Positions 25,914 through 33,764 are shown, counted from the stretch's first letter. The stretch: 64,000 nt of DNA from Paraburkholderia acidipaludis NBRC 101816 (GCF_000684975.1 NZ_BAXZ01000022.1:1-64000); one strand, 5' to 3'. Numbers and translations are program-made. The notes: generated by a model not told the origin, from the sequence alone.

Positions 25914-26927
25914 ATGAGAGCCATGGCGCCTTCCGATCTTTCTCACCCTCCGCGCGATCTCTTCGACCAGCAACGTGCGGACTGGCAACGCGACCCGGCC
26001 GGCGCCTTCGACGCATGGCTTGCTACGCAGCAGTTCCGTCACTCGTCCGCCGACGTGTACCGGGTTCAGTGGGGGCGGTTTCTCGAATGGATGGCGCTCA
26101 AACGCAAAACGATCCTTTCTGTCGATATGGGCACGATCGCGGAGTTCGTCGCGGGGCTCGACGTAAAGAAGCCCCAGCGACTGCGTTATCTGCGCCTGAT
26201 CGAACGCGTTCTTGACCATGTTCGCGAAATCGAACTCGCGTCCACCAACCCGGCACGCTTCATCGCCCAGGACGGCGAGGCGGCCTGGCGCAATGCCCGG
26301 GAAAACGAGCCCACCGGCTTCCTCGATGCCACCGAACGGGCGGCGATCCTCGCCCAGCTGTTCGCGCCGCTCGAAGAACAGACGGCGGCGAAGCGCTGGC
26401 GCGAACGCCGCGACCGGGCGCTCGTTGCGGTGTTCCTTGGCGGCGGCCTGAAAACGGGGGACGCCATCGCGCTCACGCTCGACTGCGCGCAAGCGGGCTC
26501 GGAATGGCTCACGATCGAAGCCGACAATCCGCTCTTCACGCGTGTCACGCGTCTCGCCCCCTTTGCCGTGGACGTGGTTGGCGCCTGGCTCGAGGCACGG
26601 CGGCAGGCGGGGCTGCCCGGACAGCTCGTTTTTCCAGGCTCGCCCTCCGGACGGCCGATGCACAAGGCTACCGTGCTGCGAGCGGTCGACGCGATCGTCG
26701 AAGCCTCAGGTGTTGCGCAGCGCCGCGCGGAACGCGCCAGCCCCCAGACCCTGCGCAATACCTACGCGGCCGATCTGTTCGAGCGTGGCGAAAACGCCGG
26801 GCAGGTGGGGGAATGGCTCGGCTTCCTGCAGCCGATTTCGGCGGGCCGGTTGCATCGTTCGTGGCGATTGTGGGCGGAACGCGAAGACGCCGGACTCCGG
26901 CCGGATACCGAGCCGGACGTTATCTGA
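25914..26927 (+). CDS. tyrosine recombinase-like protein with degenerate catalytic site
   Basis: 337 aa (ATG 25914 or 25923). The N-terminal SAM-like core-binding domain (HSSADVYRVQWGRFLEWMAL, residues about 42-110) and the C-terminal catalytic-domain fold are those of XerC/phage integrases. But the usual catalytic residues are largely replaced: the GLR motif is GLKTGDAIAL (Arg to Lys), the HxLRHT box is PQTLRNTYAADL (His to Gln, Arg kept), LGH is LGF, and the nucleophilic Tyr position reads AGRLHRSW with no Tyr. It may bind DNA without cutting it. A -10-like TACAAT at 25883-25888 precedes it. It converges with the KfrA-like gene, with two inverted iterons between. Confidence 0.8.
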   Translation: MRAMAPSDLSHPPRDLFDQQRADWQRDPAGAFDAWLATQQFRHSSADVYRVQWGRFLEWMALKRKTILSVDMGTIAEFVAGLDVKKPQRLRYLRLIERVLDHVREIELASTNPARFIAQDGEAAWRNARENEPTGFLDATERAAILAQLFAPLEEQTAAKRWRERRDRALVAVFLGGGLKTGDAIALTLDCAQAGSEWLTIEADNPLFTRVTRLAPFAVDVVGAWLEARRQAGLPGQLVFPGSPSGRPMHKATVLRAVDAIVEASGVAQRRAERASPQTLRNTYAADLFERGENAGQVGEWLGFLQPISAGRLHRSWRLWAEREDAGLRPDTEPDVI

Positions 26928-26960
26928 CGCGGCTTGCGGGAATGCCGGGATCGGCGAGGC

Positions 26961-27012
26961 TCCCGTAAAACCTCACCCCGAAAGCCTGCGCCGGCTCCCG
27001 AAACGACTCACC
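26961..27012 (-). repeat. two iterons in inverted orientation outside the main array
   Basis: On the minus strand GGTGAGGTTTTACGGGA (26977-26961) and GGTGAGTCGTTTCGGGA (27012-26996) match the 17-bp consensus of the main array at 28619-30030. They lie 35 bases apart, fill the gap between the convergent recombinase-like and KfrA-like genes, and the second directly abuts the kfrA-like stop codon. Confidence 0.85.
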
Positions 27013-28215
27013 TCAAGCCGTTTCGGAAGCGCGTCTGTCCTGCAGAAACCGGCTGACCGCGGCAAGGCGCGACACGCCTGTTCCGGACGTGTGTTCGCAC
27101 TCGGGACACGAAATTTCGTAGCGCTGATCGACTTCGGACAGTTCAGGCTCCCCTTCGTGGCATTTCGGGCAGCGGGCCGGCAGGTTGACATGACCGTCCA
27201 CGACCGTGCCGAGGCGCTCGAGCTCGGCGTCGCTGAGCCTGCCGGCGCCGGCCAGCGAACACAGCAGGTCCGCCACTGACGCATCGACACCCTGCTGGCC
27301 GCGCAACGCGCTGAGCTGGCGTGTCAGGAGATCCACTTCGTCGGCGCGCTCGCGCAACAGCGCGTCGAGACGGTCGGCGCGCGCCTTGGCTGTTGCCAGT
27401 TGCTGGATGAAATCGAATTCCTTTCGGCTTGCCTCGCGCTGCGCCGCCTGCCAGGTCGACGACGTCGTGCGCAGCGAATCGAGCTCCACCAGCATAGGTT
27501 TCACGCGCCGCTCGGCCTCGGCCAGCGCATCCTTGATCTGTTGGGCATAGTGTTCGGTGCTCCTGCGCAGGTCGTCCTGCAGGGCGTCGATGCGATCACG
27601 CAGGCCGGCATTGTTCGTCTGCTCGGCTTCCACGCGCTTCGTCAGCGTTTCGTTTTCCGCTTCGAGCCGCCGCACCGTGCTCTGCAGACTGTCCTGATGG
27701 ACGGCGCCGTGCGCGGACGAGGCGGCAAGCTGGCCTTCCAGCTCGCGGACCCGGGCCCAGGCCATTTCGGTACGCGTTTCGCTGCGCTGCAGCAGTTCAT
27801 CGACCGCGGCGTTGCGCGCCTGAGCATCGCGAAGGGCCTGTTCGGCGGCATGCCTTTGCGTGTCGATTTCAGTCCGTTCCGCGTCGAGCGCTTCTCGCGC
27901 GACAGCTTGGGCTTCCTGGAACAGGGCTCCGAGCAGTTCGCCCGCGCGTTCTTCGAGGACAGCCGGGATCGCGCCGCCGGTAATCCGGACCTTCGAAGCG
28001 GTGCGGATACGTTGCCAGAATAGTTCGATGTCTTTGGGAATATCGCTCGCGCTGCCGGTTTGGGTCAGGTCGCGAACAGCAGCCATTGACGGGCGGATAC
28101 CGAAGTCGAAAAAAAGGCGCTTGCAGGCGTGGAGCGAAAGCGCCTGGCGTCGTGCGCCATCCTTGCGCAGGGCTTCAAGCTCGTCCCGGATAGTCTGGCG
28201 ATCTACGTCTTGCAT
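27013..28215 (-). CDS. KfrA-like DNA-binding coiled-coil protein with C-terminal zinc ribbon
   Basis: 400 aa. Residues 1-95 resemble the KfrA N-terminal DNA-binding domain of plasmid proteins (RRQALSLHACKRLFFDFGIR, PSMAAVRDLTQTG). Residues about 95-310 form a long Ala/Glu/Gln/Arg-rich coiled coil (VRRLEAENETLTKRVEAEQ). The last 60 residues hold a Cys4 zinc-ribbon-like module, CPKC and CPEC about 21 residues apart. KfrA proteins bind DNA, form elongated oligomers and help plasmid stability and partition. The gene sits between the inverted iteron pair and the iteron array, fitting a structural role at the origin. Confidence 0.82.
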   Translation of the reverse strand: MQDVDRQTIRDELEALRKDGARRQALSLHACKRLFFDFGIRPSMAAVRDLTQTGSASDIPKDIELFWQRIRTASKVRITGGAIPAVLEERAGELLGALFQEAQAVAREALDAERTEIDTQRHAAEQALRDAQARNAAVDELLQRSETRTEMAWARVRELEGQLAASSAHGAVHQDSLQSTVRRLEAENETLTKRVEAEQTNNAGLRDRIDALQDDLRRSTEHYAQQIKDALAEAERRVKPMLVELDSLRTTSSTWQAAQREASRKEFDFIQQLATAKARADRLDALLRERADEVDLLTRQLSALRGQQGVDASVADLLCSLAGAGRLSDAELERLGTVVDGHVNLPARCPKCHEGEPELSEVDQRYEISCPECEHTSGTGVSRLAAVSRFLQDRRASETA

Positions 28216-28367
28216 TGCTCTTGTCTCAAGACAGGTCAGAATGGCTGAATAATAACAAATTACGTATCATTTGCTACGCGTTTGGCATTCTGGCTGGAAA
28301 ATTATCGATCTCTGCCGATTTTTTGGGCCTAATGGCCTTTCTGACGCTGCGCCACTTCCCGTGATCG

Positions 28368-28391
28368 TGAAACAAATCGAAGTTTGTTTCA
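28368..28391. repeat. perfect inverted repeat in the AT-rich part of the origin
   Basis: TGAAACAAA (28368-28376) and TTTGTTTCA (28383-28391) around TCGAAG. The left arm sits in CGTGAAAC (28366-28373) and another GTTTCACG lies at 28443-28450; both look like half-sites of the GTTTCACGTGAAAC-type chromosomal parS. It could equally be an operator of the kfrA-like gene. Confidence 0.6.
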
Positions 28392-28618
28392 TAAGCCATT
28401 GTAAATGCTTGTGTTTGGCCTATGTCTGAAAATTTCCAGACTGTTTCACGGTTTGATGGACGTGGGTTTCGACCAGGCTGGCGGGTTTGGCGGAGGGGAT
28501 TTCCGGAAGCTCGCGGGGTAGACGTGCTTGAGAGTAATAAAAGTAAACACCTTTGATACCTGTTAAAGACGTTAACGCCACGGCAAACCCTTACCAGGCA
28601 AGGGAGACAGCGGGGTCG

Positions 28619-30030
28619 GGTGAAGCTTTACGGGATGTCGGGTGAGGATCTGCGGGACAGGCGGGTGACGGGGTTCGGGGAGGCCGGTGAGGCAGTTCGG
28701 GAAAGGACGTGAGCGGCTTCGGGAACCGGGGGATTCTTGACTCCCGGGCAAGGGTGAGCGAATACGGGACGCGGAAGCGCGCGAACCGCGGCAGCGTCGC
28801 AGGTCGATGCGATGTTGCGGGAATTGCAACGGTGAGCGGATTCAGGACCGTCATTTGTCGCGGATTTGAGTGCAAAAAGCGCGCCTTGGGAATGCCAGGT
28901 GAGCCGAATCGGGACGGTAGCACGTCATGAGGTGAGATTTTTCAGGAGCTAGAAGCGAATTTAAGGCCTGTTGGGCGTCCTGGATGGCCTTCGGTGAGGC
29001 TTTACGGGAGATCGGGAGCGGCAGATGGGGCGGTCGGGATGACTTCGCCCGGCTTTTTGCCCGGATTGAGCGGCTTGAGGTGAGACGATTCGGGATAAAC
29101 CCGTTGCGGAGTGCATGCGATGGAGGTGGCTGGCCACCGTAGTCCATGCCGAGGCTTCGGTGAGCGTTTTCGGGAGCGGAAAGTAGGCACGAAAGTGGCT
29201 TAGGTGAGGCTTTTCAGGAACAAGTTGGTGGTCACTGACCTGAAAACACCGACAGAACGGGGTCGAAGTTTCCTGCGCACGGCACCATGGATCGATTGAG
29301 GTGAGATTTTTCGGGAACCTGGTTCGCGGGTTGGACGATCGGTTCGATCCTGGTCTGCGTCATGGAAGGTGAGGACTTTCGGGAGCGCGTTGTGGCTTGG
29401 CCTGCCCTGGGGGGATGTGGATAAGTGGCGGAATCTATTGGATTTTTCCCTGGTCGTCCTGAAAGGTGAGCTTTTTCGGGGCCGCCCGGAGGGCAGCGCG
29501 GCTGGGTGTCGATTGCCATAAAGGTGAGCTTTTTCAGGGGATCGGCCGGGTGTAGCGTCGATTTGGCAAGGCACAGGACGTTGCGAGCGCGTCACCTTCC
29601 GCTGGCGATGGGTGAGGCTTTACGGGAGTCGCCGGAAGGGGCGCGCGACAGGTGCTCGATGAACCCCCCTCGTGTGTAGCAGAACGGTCGTTTGCTGCCT
29701 TGGCCACGGCGGATTCGCAAGGCGGTAGAAATGTAGTTCAGTGACCGCGCACCGGTTTGTCCGCCCGCGTGGGAGCCCAAGGCGGGAGATCTGAACTGCC
29801 GCGGTCCGGACAAGGCGCGTTGCCGTTGCAGGCACGGAAAGCCTGGCTCCCAGGCGCAAGCCCATGTCGCGTTTCCGCCGCACCTGAGCGGAATTTTTTT
29901 GAGGTGAGACGATACGGGAGCGCAGGCGAGATTTCGAGACACTGCAGGATCGGGGCCAGCCGCGCCGATCGCACGACCCGCAATGGCCAGATGATTTCGG
30001 GCCGCCGGCGTAAGGTGAGCCCTTTCGGGA
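28619..30030 (+). repeat. array of about 20 direct 17-bp iterons (replication initiator binding sites)
   Basis: Consensus GGTGAG-N5-T-C(G/A)GGA, 17 bp, all in the same orientation, starting at 28619, 28641, 28664, 28686, 28708, 28753, 28831, 28898, 28931, 28993, 29079, 29159, 29203, 29300, 29368, 29465, 29523, 29611, 29903 and 30014. A weaker copy starts at 30040. The first five are spaced 22-23 bases (two helical turns), the others irregularly. The best conserved form is GGTGAGGCTTTACGGGA (28993 and 29611 are identical). Such iterons bind plasmid-type Rep proteins; the rep gene follows at 30151. Confidence 0.92.
29416..29424 (-). promoter_or_regulatory. DnaA box within the iteron region
   Basis: TGTGGATAA is the reverse complement of the perfect DnaA box TTATCCACA. 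It lies between the iterons starting at 29368 and 29465 and suggests that DnaA assists the Rep initiator at this origin. Confidence 0.75.
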
Positions 30031-30150
30031 GCGTCTCCCGGTGAGCCGTGCGGGGATCGCACGCATCACCCGCAATGGTGAGGGAGGCCCTATAGACTCC
30101 TATCACCACAGACGGTATCCTTTCGCGAAAATCTCTCCTCGACCCGACGC

Positions 30151-31503
30151 ATGGCCACGAAGCGCGTGAAAAAAACCGATGTGGTAAGCCCCAGTTCGGC
30201 CGAATTGCGCAAGGCCGTTGAGGCGATTGCGATTCAACCGAAGAGCGGCAAGATCACCCTGCTGACGCGCAAGCTGTTCAACGTGCTCCTTGCCGTTGCT
30301 CAGCAGGCCGACGAATCGGGCGACACCTACCGGGCGCTCCTTTCCGACATCGTCGCCAATTCGGCATTCGATTCCAACGACACGGCGCTCGTCAAGGAAC
30401 ACCTGCGTCGCATGGTGTCCGTGCAGGTGGAATGGAGCCAGGGCACGTCGAGCCAGAAACCCGGGCGCAAATGGGGGATCTCGACGCTGATTGCCGATGC
30501 CGAAATCCTCGAGGACCCGGCAACGCGGCGCGTCTGGGTCGAGTTTTCGTTCGCGCCGAAGATCAAGAAGAAGCTGCTGGATCCGGTTCAGTACGCCCGT
30601 CTCAGTCTCCAGTTTCAGAGCCAGCTGCGCAGCAGCGCCGGCCTCGCGCTCTACGAAATCTGCGTGCGCTACCTGACGAATCCCAGCCATCTCACCATGC
30701 GCGAGACGTGGGAATGGTGGCGGCCGATTCTCTCGGGCACGCCCGATACCGAAGCCGGCGACGAAGCCAAGCGCGAGTACAAGTACTTCAAGCGCGATTA
30801 TCTGCGACCGGCGATTGCCGAAGTCAACGCCGTTACGAACATCTTCGTGGAATTGATCGAACACCGCGAAGGCCGCCGTGTCGCCGAAATCCAGTTTCGC
30901 GTCACGGAGCGCAAGCAGCCCATGCTGGCGCTCGACGAGCATCCAAACGTGTTCGACAGCACGCTCGTCGATCGCATGGTGAAGATCGGGATTCCGCTGA
31001 AAGAGGCACAGTCGCTTTACGCCGACAGCGAGGAAAACCGGATTCGCGCCGCCCTGCAACTGACCGAGCAACGCATGCGCAGCACCAGCCTGCCGCCGGT
31101 TCGCAGTGCGGGGGCGCTGTTCAAGGACGCGCTGAAGAAGGGGTACGCACCGCCGGTCGAAACGGCGGCCTCGGGCACGGGGGCCAATGGGAAGGTGGCG
31201 GCGCTGGGCGCGGCCGACCCTAAAGCGCGCCTGCTGGACGAGTATGCGGCATGGCGGCGCAAGGAGGCGCGTGCGCTGTACGACGAGCAGGGTGAGCTGG
31301 AGCGGGAGGTTGCGCGCCAGTCCTTCGAAACCGACGAATTGCCGGGGCTGGGCACCCACCTGCGCGACGACTGGCGGCGGCGCGGTCTTGAGTCAAAGAT
31401 GGGCGATAGCGCTTTTTTCGACTGGCTGGCCCGTAAAACCTGGGGTGAGCCGACGGATGGCGATCTGCTCGCCTTTACGTTGAGTCAGTCGCGCGCGGCG
31501 TGA
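30151..31503 (+). CDS. repA: replication initiation protein (plasmid-type Rep)
   Basis: 450 aa. The N-terminal half (about 20-270) looks like the paired winged-helix initiators of the Rep_3/RepB type: GKITLLTRKLFNVLLAVAQQ, LVKEHLRRMVSVQVEW, LSLQFQSQLRSSAGLALYEI and KYFKRDYLRPAIAEVNAVTN are the DNA-binding core segments. The C-terminal 150 residues are charged and less conserved, ending WGEPTDGDLLAFTLSQ. The protein should bind the iterons upstream and open the origin. No clear Shine-Dalgarno precedes ATG 30151. It converges with parB across a strong hairpin. Confidence 0.88.
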   Translation: MATKRVKKTDVVSPSSAELRKAVEAIAIQPKSGKITLLTRKLFNVLLAVAQQADESGDTYRALLSDIVANSAFDSNDTALVKEHLRRMVSVQVEWSQGTSSQKPGRKWGISTLIADAEILEDPATRRVWVEFSFAPKIKKKLLDPVQYARLSLQFQSQLRSSAGLALYEICVRYLTNPSHLTMRETWEWWRPILSGTPDTEAGDEAKREYKYFKRDYLRPAIAEVNAVTNIFVELIEHREGRRVAEIQFRVTERKQPMLALDEHPNVFDSTLVDRMVKIGIPLKEAQSLYADSEENRIRAALQLTEQRMRSTSLPPVRSAGALFKDALKKGYAPPVETAASGTGANGKVAALGAADPKARLLDEYAAWRRKEARALYDEQGELEREVARQSFETDELPGLGTHLRDDWRRRGLESKMGDSAFFDWLARKTWGEPTDGDLLAFTLSQSRAA

Positions 31504-31570
31504 GCGTTCTTCCGTCTGAATTGCCCTGAATATCACGTAGTTCAATGTCATGCCGGGCAATCCGGCAATG

Positions 31571-31605
31571 CCGATCTCCGGCGTGGCGCCACGGCCGGAG
31601 ATCGG
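31571..31605. terminator. strong hairpin between convergent repA and parB
   Basis: Arms CCGATCTCCGGC (31571-31582) and GCCGGAGATCGG (31594-31605) are perfectly complementary, and the loop contains the palindrome GTGGCGCCAC (31583-31592). No T-run follows on either strand, so it may be a bidirectional attenuating structure rather than a classical terminator. Confidence 0.6.
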
Positions 31606-31628
31606 TGCCGACACACTTCCCCCTCGGT

Positions 31629-32693
31629 TTATTTCGCCTGCAAGATCTGCTGGATCTGATGCAGGATCTCGTCACGCCGGTCTTTGGAGAGACCTTTCAG
31701 GCGTAGCTCCAGCCTGTCTTCGCCATAGGACTTCAGATCGCCGACGGCGACACCGTCCAGCTTGATCTCAAGTCGCTGCGCGTAGCGCTGACGCCCTGCC
31801 GGCCGTGGGCTTTCCTGCGCACTCGAGCGGCCCTTGACGATGTCCGCGACCTGCCGCGTGCTCAGGTCGTCGGCGAGGATCCGGTTGATGAGGCGCAGCG
31901 TGGCTTCGGTCCCGCGTGCGCCGTGATAGCGACCAACCTGATACGCCATGTTCGATCCGAACCGGTCCGGCCGCGCCACCATTTCCTGCATGACCGACTC
32001 GGGGAGCTTGGCGATCGAGAGCGCCACGGCGACGGTCGATTCGTCGAGCCCGAGGTGATCGGCGAGTTCGCGCTGGCTTTGGAAGAATTTTTCTTCGATA
32101 AAGCGCTTCCACACAATCGCGTTATCGAAAACCGTTTGCGAATCGCGCTGGACGTTGAGATCGTAACCGAGCTTGTAGCTTTGAATGCCGATAGGCAGAT
32201 CGACGACGATCGCCTTGACGGTTTCCTTGTTGGCCTCTTTCAATGCACGAACGCGTCGTCCGCCGTCGCTCACGTAATAGCTGCCGGGCGCGGTGTAGTC
32301 GGGGATGACGTGAATGGCCTGCTGCTGTCCCTGTTTTGCGAGATTGACGGCGAGTTCGGCAATCGACGACTTCAGATAGAAGTGACGCGGATTGAAAGGA
32401 CTGGGCTTGATGGCTTTGAGCGGCAGTTCGACGATCTGTCCCGGCCGATAAGCGTGCTCGAGTCGCCACGCGCGATATTCCGCCGACTCGTTTTCTTGAG
32501 GCTCGACGGCAAGCGCGGGCGATGCGATCGGTTCGACGGCGGGTTGACTCGATCGCCCGGTGACTTTGGCGGAAACCGGCTTGTCTTGAACCAGTCCGTC
32601 GATTGCATTGAGGCGGTCGAGTGCCGTGCGCTTTTCGCTGCTCGTTGTATCAGGCCGCGCCTGAAAGCCTTTGGCGAATTGGGAGGGTTTCAT
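31629..32693 (-). CDS. parB: chromosome/plasmid partition protein ParB
   Basis: 354 aa. The ParB nuclease-like CTPase domain begins near residue 90 (VELPLKAIKPSPFNPRHFYL), with VNLAKQGQQQAIHVIP and the signature YYVSDGGRRVRALKEANKE, which corresponds to the GERR-type motif but reads GGRR. The central helix-turn-helix is ELADHLGLDESTVAVALSIA near residue 210. The C-terminus forms the dimer domain. ParB binds parS and spreads or loads as a CTP-dependent clamp. It is transcribed after parA with a parS palindrome in the 24-base gap, whose edge overlaps the parB Shine-Dalgarno AAAGGA. Confidence 0.95.
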   Translation of the reverse strand: MKPSQFAKGFQARPDTTSSEKRTALDRLNAIDGLVQDKPVSAKVTGRSSQPAVEPIASPALAVEPQENESAEYRAWRLEHAYRPGQIVELPLKAIKPSPFNPRHFYLKSSIAELAVNLAKQGQQQAIHVIPDYTAPGSYYVSDGGRRVRALKEANKETVKAIVVDLPIGIQSYKLGYDLNVQRDSQTVFDNAIVWKRFIEEKFFQSQRELADHLGLDESTVAVALSIAKLPESVMQEMVARPDRFGSNMAYQVGRYHGARGTEATLRLINRILADDLSTRQVADIVKGRSSAQESPRPAGRQRYAQRLEIKLDGVAVGDLKSYGEDRLELRLKGLSKDRRDEILHQIQQILQAK

Positions 32694-32701
32694 TCAGCGT
32701 C

Positions 32702-32717
32702 CTTTATGCGCATAAAG
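32702..32717. promoter_or_regulatory. parS-like centromere site 1
   Basis: CTTTATGCGCATAAAG, a perfect 16-bp palindrome, lies between the parA stop and parB start. Identical copies are at 33483-33498 and 33604-33619. The ATGCGCAT-centred core resembles the parS class known from secondary Burkholderia replicons (from memory). Confidence 0.88.
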
Positions 32718-33380
32718 TCAGGGGAGCATCGCCGCGATTTCGTCGGCGACTGCGCGCACTTCGACGGCGGCCAGCCGAGCGCCGCGATCATTCATTTGCA
32801 AGACCGTTTGGCCAAGTGCCATGGCCTGCTTGTACGCTTCACGGGTGGGAATCTGCGTCCTCAGCAGCGGAAAGCCGAGTTCTTCGAGCGCGCGCTTGAG
32901 TTCCCGCGTCAGCATGCGTTTTTCCTCGGTCTTGTTGAGCAAAAATACTGCGCGAAGGTCTTCGTTCATGACCTGCGCCTGTTGGACGAGTTTGACGAGT
33001 CCCACGCTGGACCAGTAATCGGCGGGCGACGACGAGGTGGGAATGACCGCAATCGTAGCGGCCAGCAGCACGACGCCCGAAACTTTCTCGGTAATCGACG
33101 GGGGGCAATCGACAACGATGATGTCGTAGTCGGCAATGAACTTCTTGATCTCCCGGTGAATCTGGCCGCCGGCTTCGGAGAGATTGACGACGTGAAACGG
33201 AATGCCCGGTTCTTCGTCACCGGAAGCGCTGGCCCAGTGCACCAGTGTGTTTTGGCCGTCTGCGTCCACAACGAGCACCCGCTTGCCCTTTTCGTGGAAT
33301 GCAGCGCCGAGATGCATCGCGATCGTGCTTTTGCCGACCCCGCCCTTCTGTTGCGTGACTGCGATTATCTCTGCCGCCAA
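32718..33380 (-). CDS. parA: partition ATPase ParA
   Basis: 220 aa, the short form lacking an N-terminal helix-turn-helix. The deviant Walker A motif KGGVGKST at residue 12, DADGQNTLVHW after strand 2 and IIVVDCPPSI (Walker B) are diagnostic for ParA/MinD ATPases. It uses a TTG start at 33380 with a strong AGGAG eight bases upstream; no ATG fits as well. A promoter with -35 TTGAAT and -10 TAGAAT lies just upstream (33412-33439). ParA segregates the replicon together with ParB bound to the three parS sites. Confidence 0.95.
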   Translation of the reverse strand: MAAEIIAVTQQKGGVGKSTIAMHLGAAFHEKGKRVLVVDADGQNTLVHWASASGDEEPGIPFHVVNLSEAGGQIHREIKKFIADYDIIVVDCPPSITEKVSGVVLLAATIAVIPTSSSPADYWSSVGLVKLVQQAQVMNEDLRAVFLLNKTEEKRMLTRELKRALEELGFPLLRTQIPTREAYKQAMALGQTVLQMNDRGARLAAVEVRAVADEIAAMLP

Positions 33381-33411
33381 TTGATTTTCTCCTTTTTGCT
33401 AATTAGCGGAG

Positions 33412-33439
33412 ATTCTACCGGGATTGAATTTCAATTCAA
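33412..33439 (-). promoter_or_regulatory. parAB promoter with overlapping inverted repeat
   Basis: On the minus strand -35 TTGAAT (33439-33434) and -10 TAGAAT (33417-33412) are 16 bases apart. The perfect inverted repeat TTGAATT-TC-AATTCAA (33424-33439) covers the -35 region and could be an autoregulatory operator. Confidence 0.65.
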
Positions 33440-33482
33440 CGACTTCTGTCGTATCTGGGCCATGAATTAGCCGTTCGGCCAG

Positions 33483-33498
33483 CTTTATGCGCATAAAG
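33483..33498. promoter_or_regulatory. parS-like centromere site 2
   Basis: Second exact copy of CTTTATGCGCATAAAG, about 100 bases upstream of the parA start, in the intergenic region between parA and the ArsC-like gene. Confidence 0.88.
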
Positions 33499-33603
33499 GC
33501 TGCGCGAGGCGGCCGGTACAGCAGTTGAGCGTTAGGTTATGCCTTTATAGAGGGAACATAGGAGCGTCCCTTCAACCTCCCCGACTACAAACGCAGGCGG
33601 GGG

Positions 33604-33619
33604 CTTTATGCGCATAAAG
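33604..33619. promoter_or_regulatory. parS-like centromere site 3
   Basis: Third exact copy of the palindrome, here extended by one base pair on each side (G33603, C33620). Sites 2 and 3 are 121 bases apart. The rest of 33440-33764 holds no gene. Confidence 0.88.
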
Positions 33620-33764
33620 CCGCGACACCGTCGCCTCACTCAAGCCGATGGCCCCAGTTCAGGCGAGATAGGCGAAGGCATCATCACCTGCCTCCGGCAG
33701 CTAAAATGTCGCGCAATCCCACGGCCGCTTGCCGAGGCCCTCACTTCTGCGCTGCACTCAAACC

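Larger units (their letters stand above)
28216..30150. other. origin of replication region of the secondary replicon (non-coding, iteron-rich)
   Basis: 1.9 kb without a credible gene between the divergent kfrA-like and rep genes. It starts with an AT-rich part (28240-28450, with an inverted repeat at 28368-28391), then a second AT-rich patch (28528-28572) that could be the unwinding element, and then the directly repeated iterons with one perfect DnaA box at 29416-29424. The adjacent initiator gene and par locus support the call. Small frames in it only reflect the repeated iteron sequence. Confidence 0.85.

Noticed and set aside
25914..26927. Active phage or integron integrase marking a genomic island
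   Set aside because: Catalytic residues are replaced, no tRNA or att-like direct repeats are seen, and the neighbours are replicon maintenance genes.
28619..30030. CRISPR array
   Set aside because: Repeats are 17 bp, partly degenerate and irregularly spaced from 22 to about 290 bases, next to a Rep gene; no cas genes. They are iterons.
28572..30109. Overlapping small reading frames on the minus strand with repeated basic peptides (EKAHL, SRKASP)
   Set aside because: They are read through the iterons, whose repetition creates similar peptides in several frames; no ribosome-binding site or family match.
31291..31307. Additional iteron inside repA (GGTGAGCTGGAGCGGGA)
   Set aside because: It lacks the T-rich centre and lies in coding sequence; probably chance.
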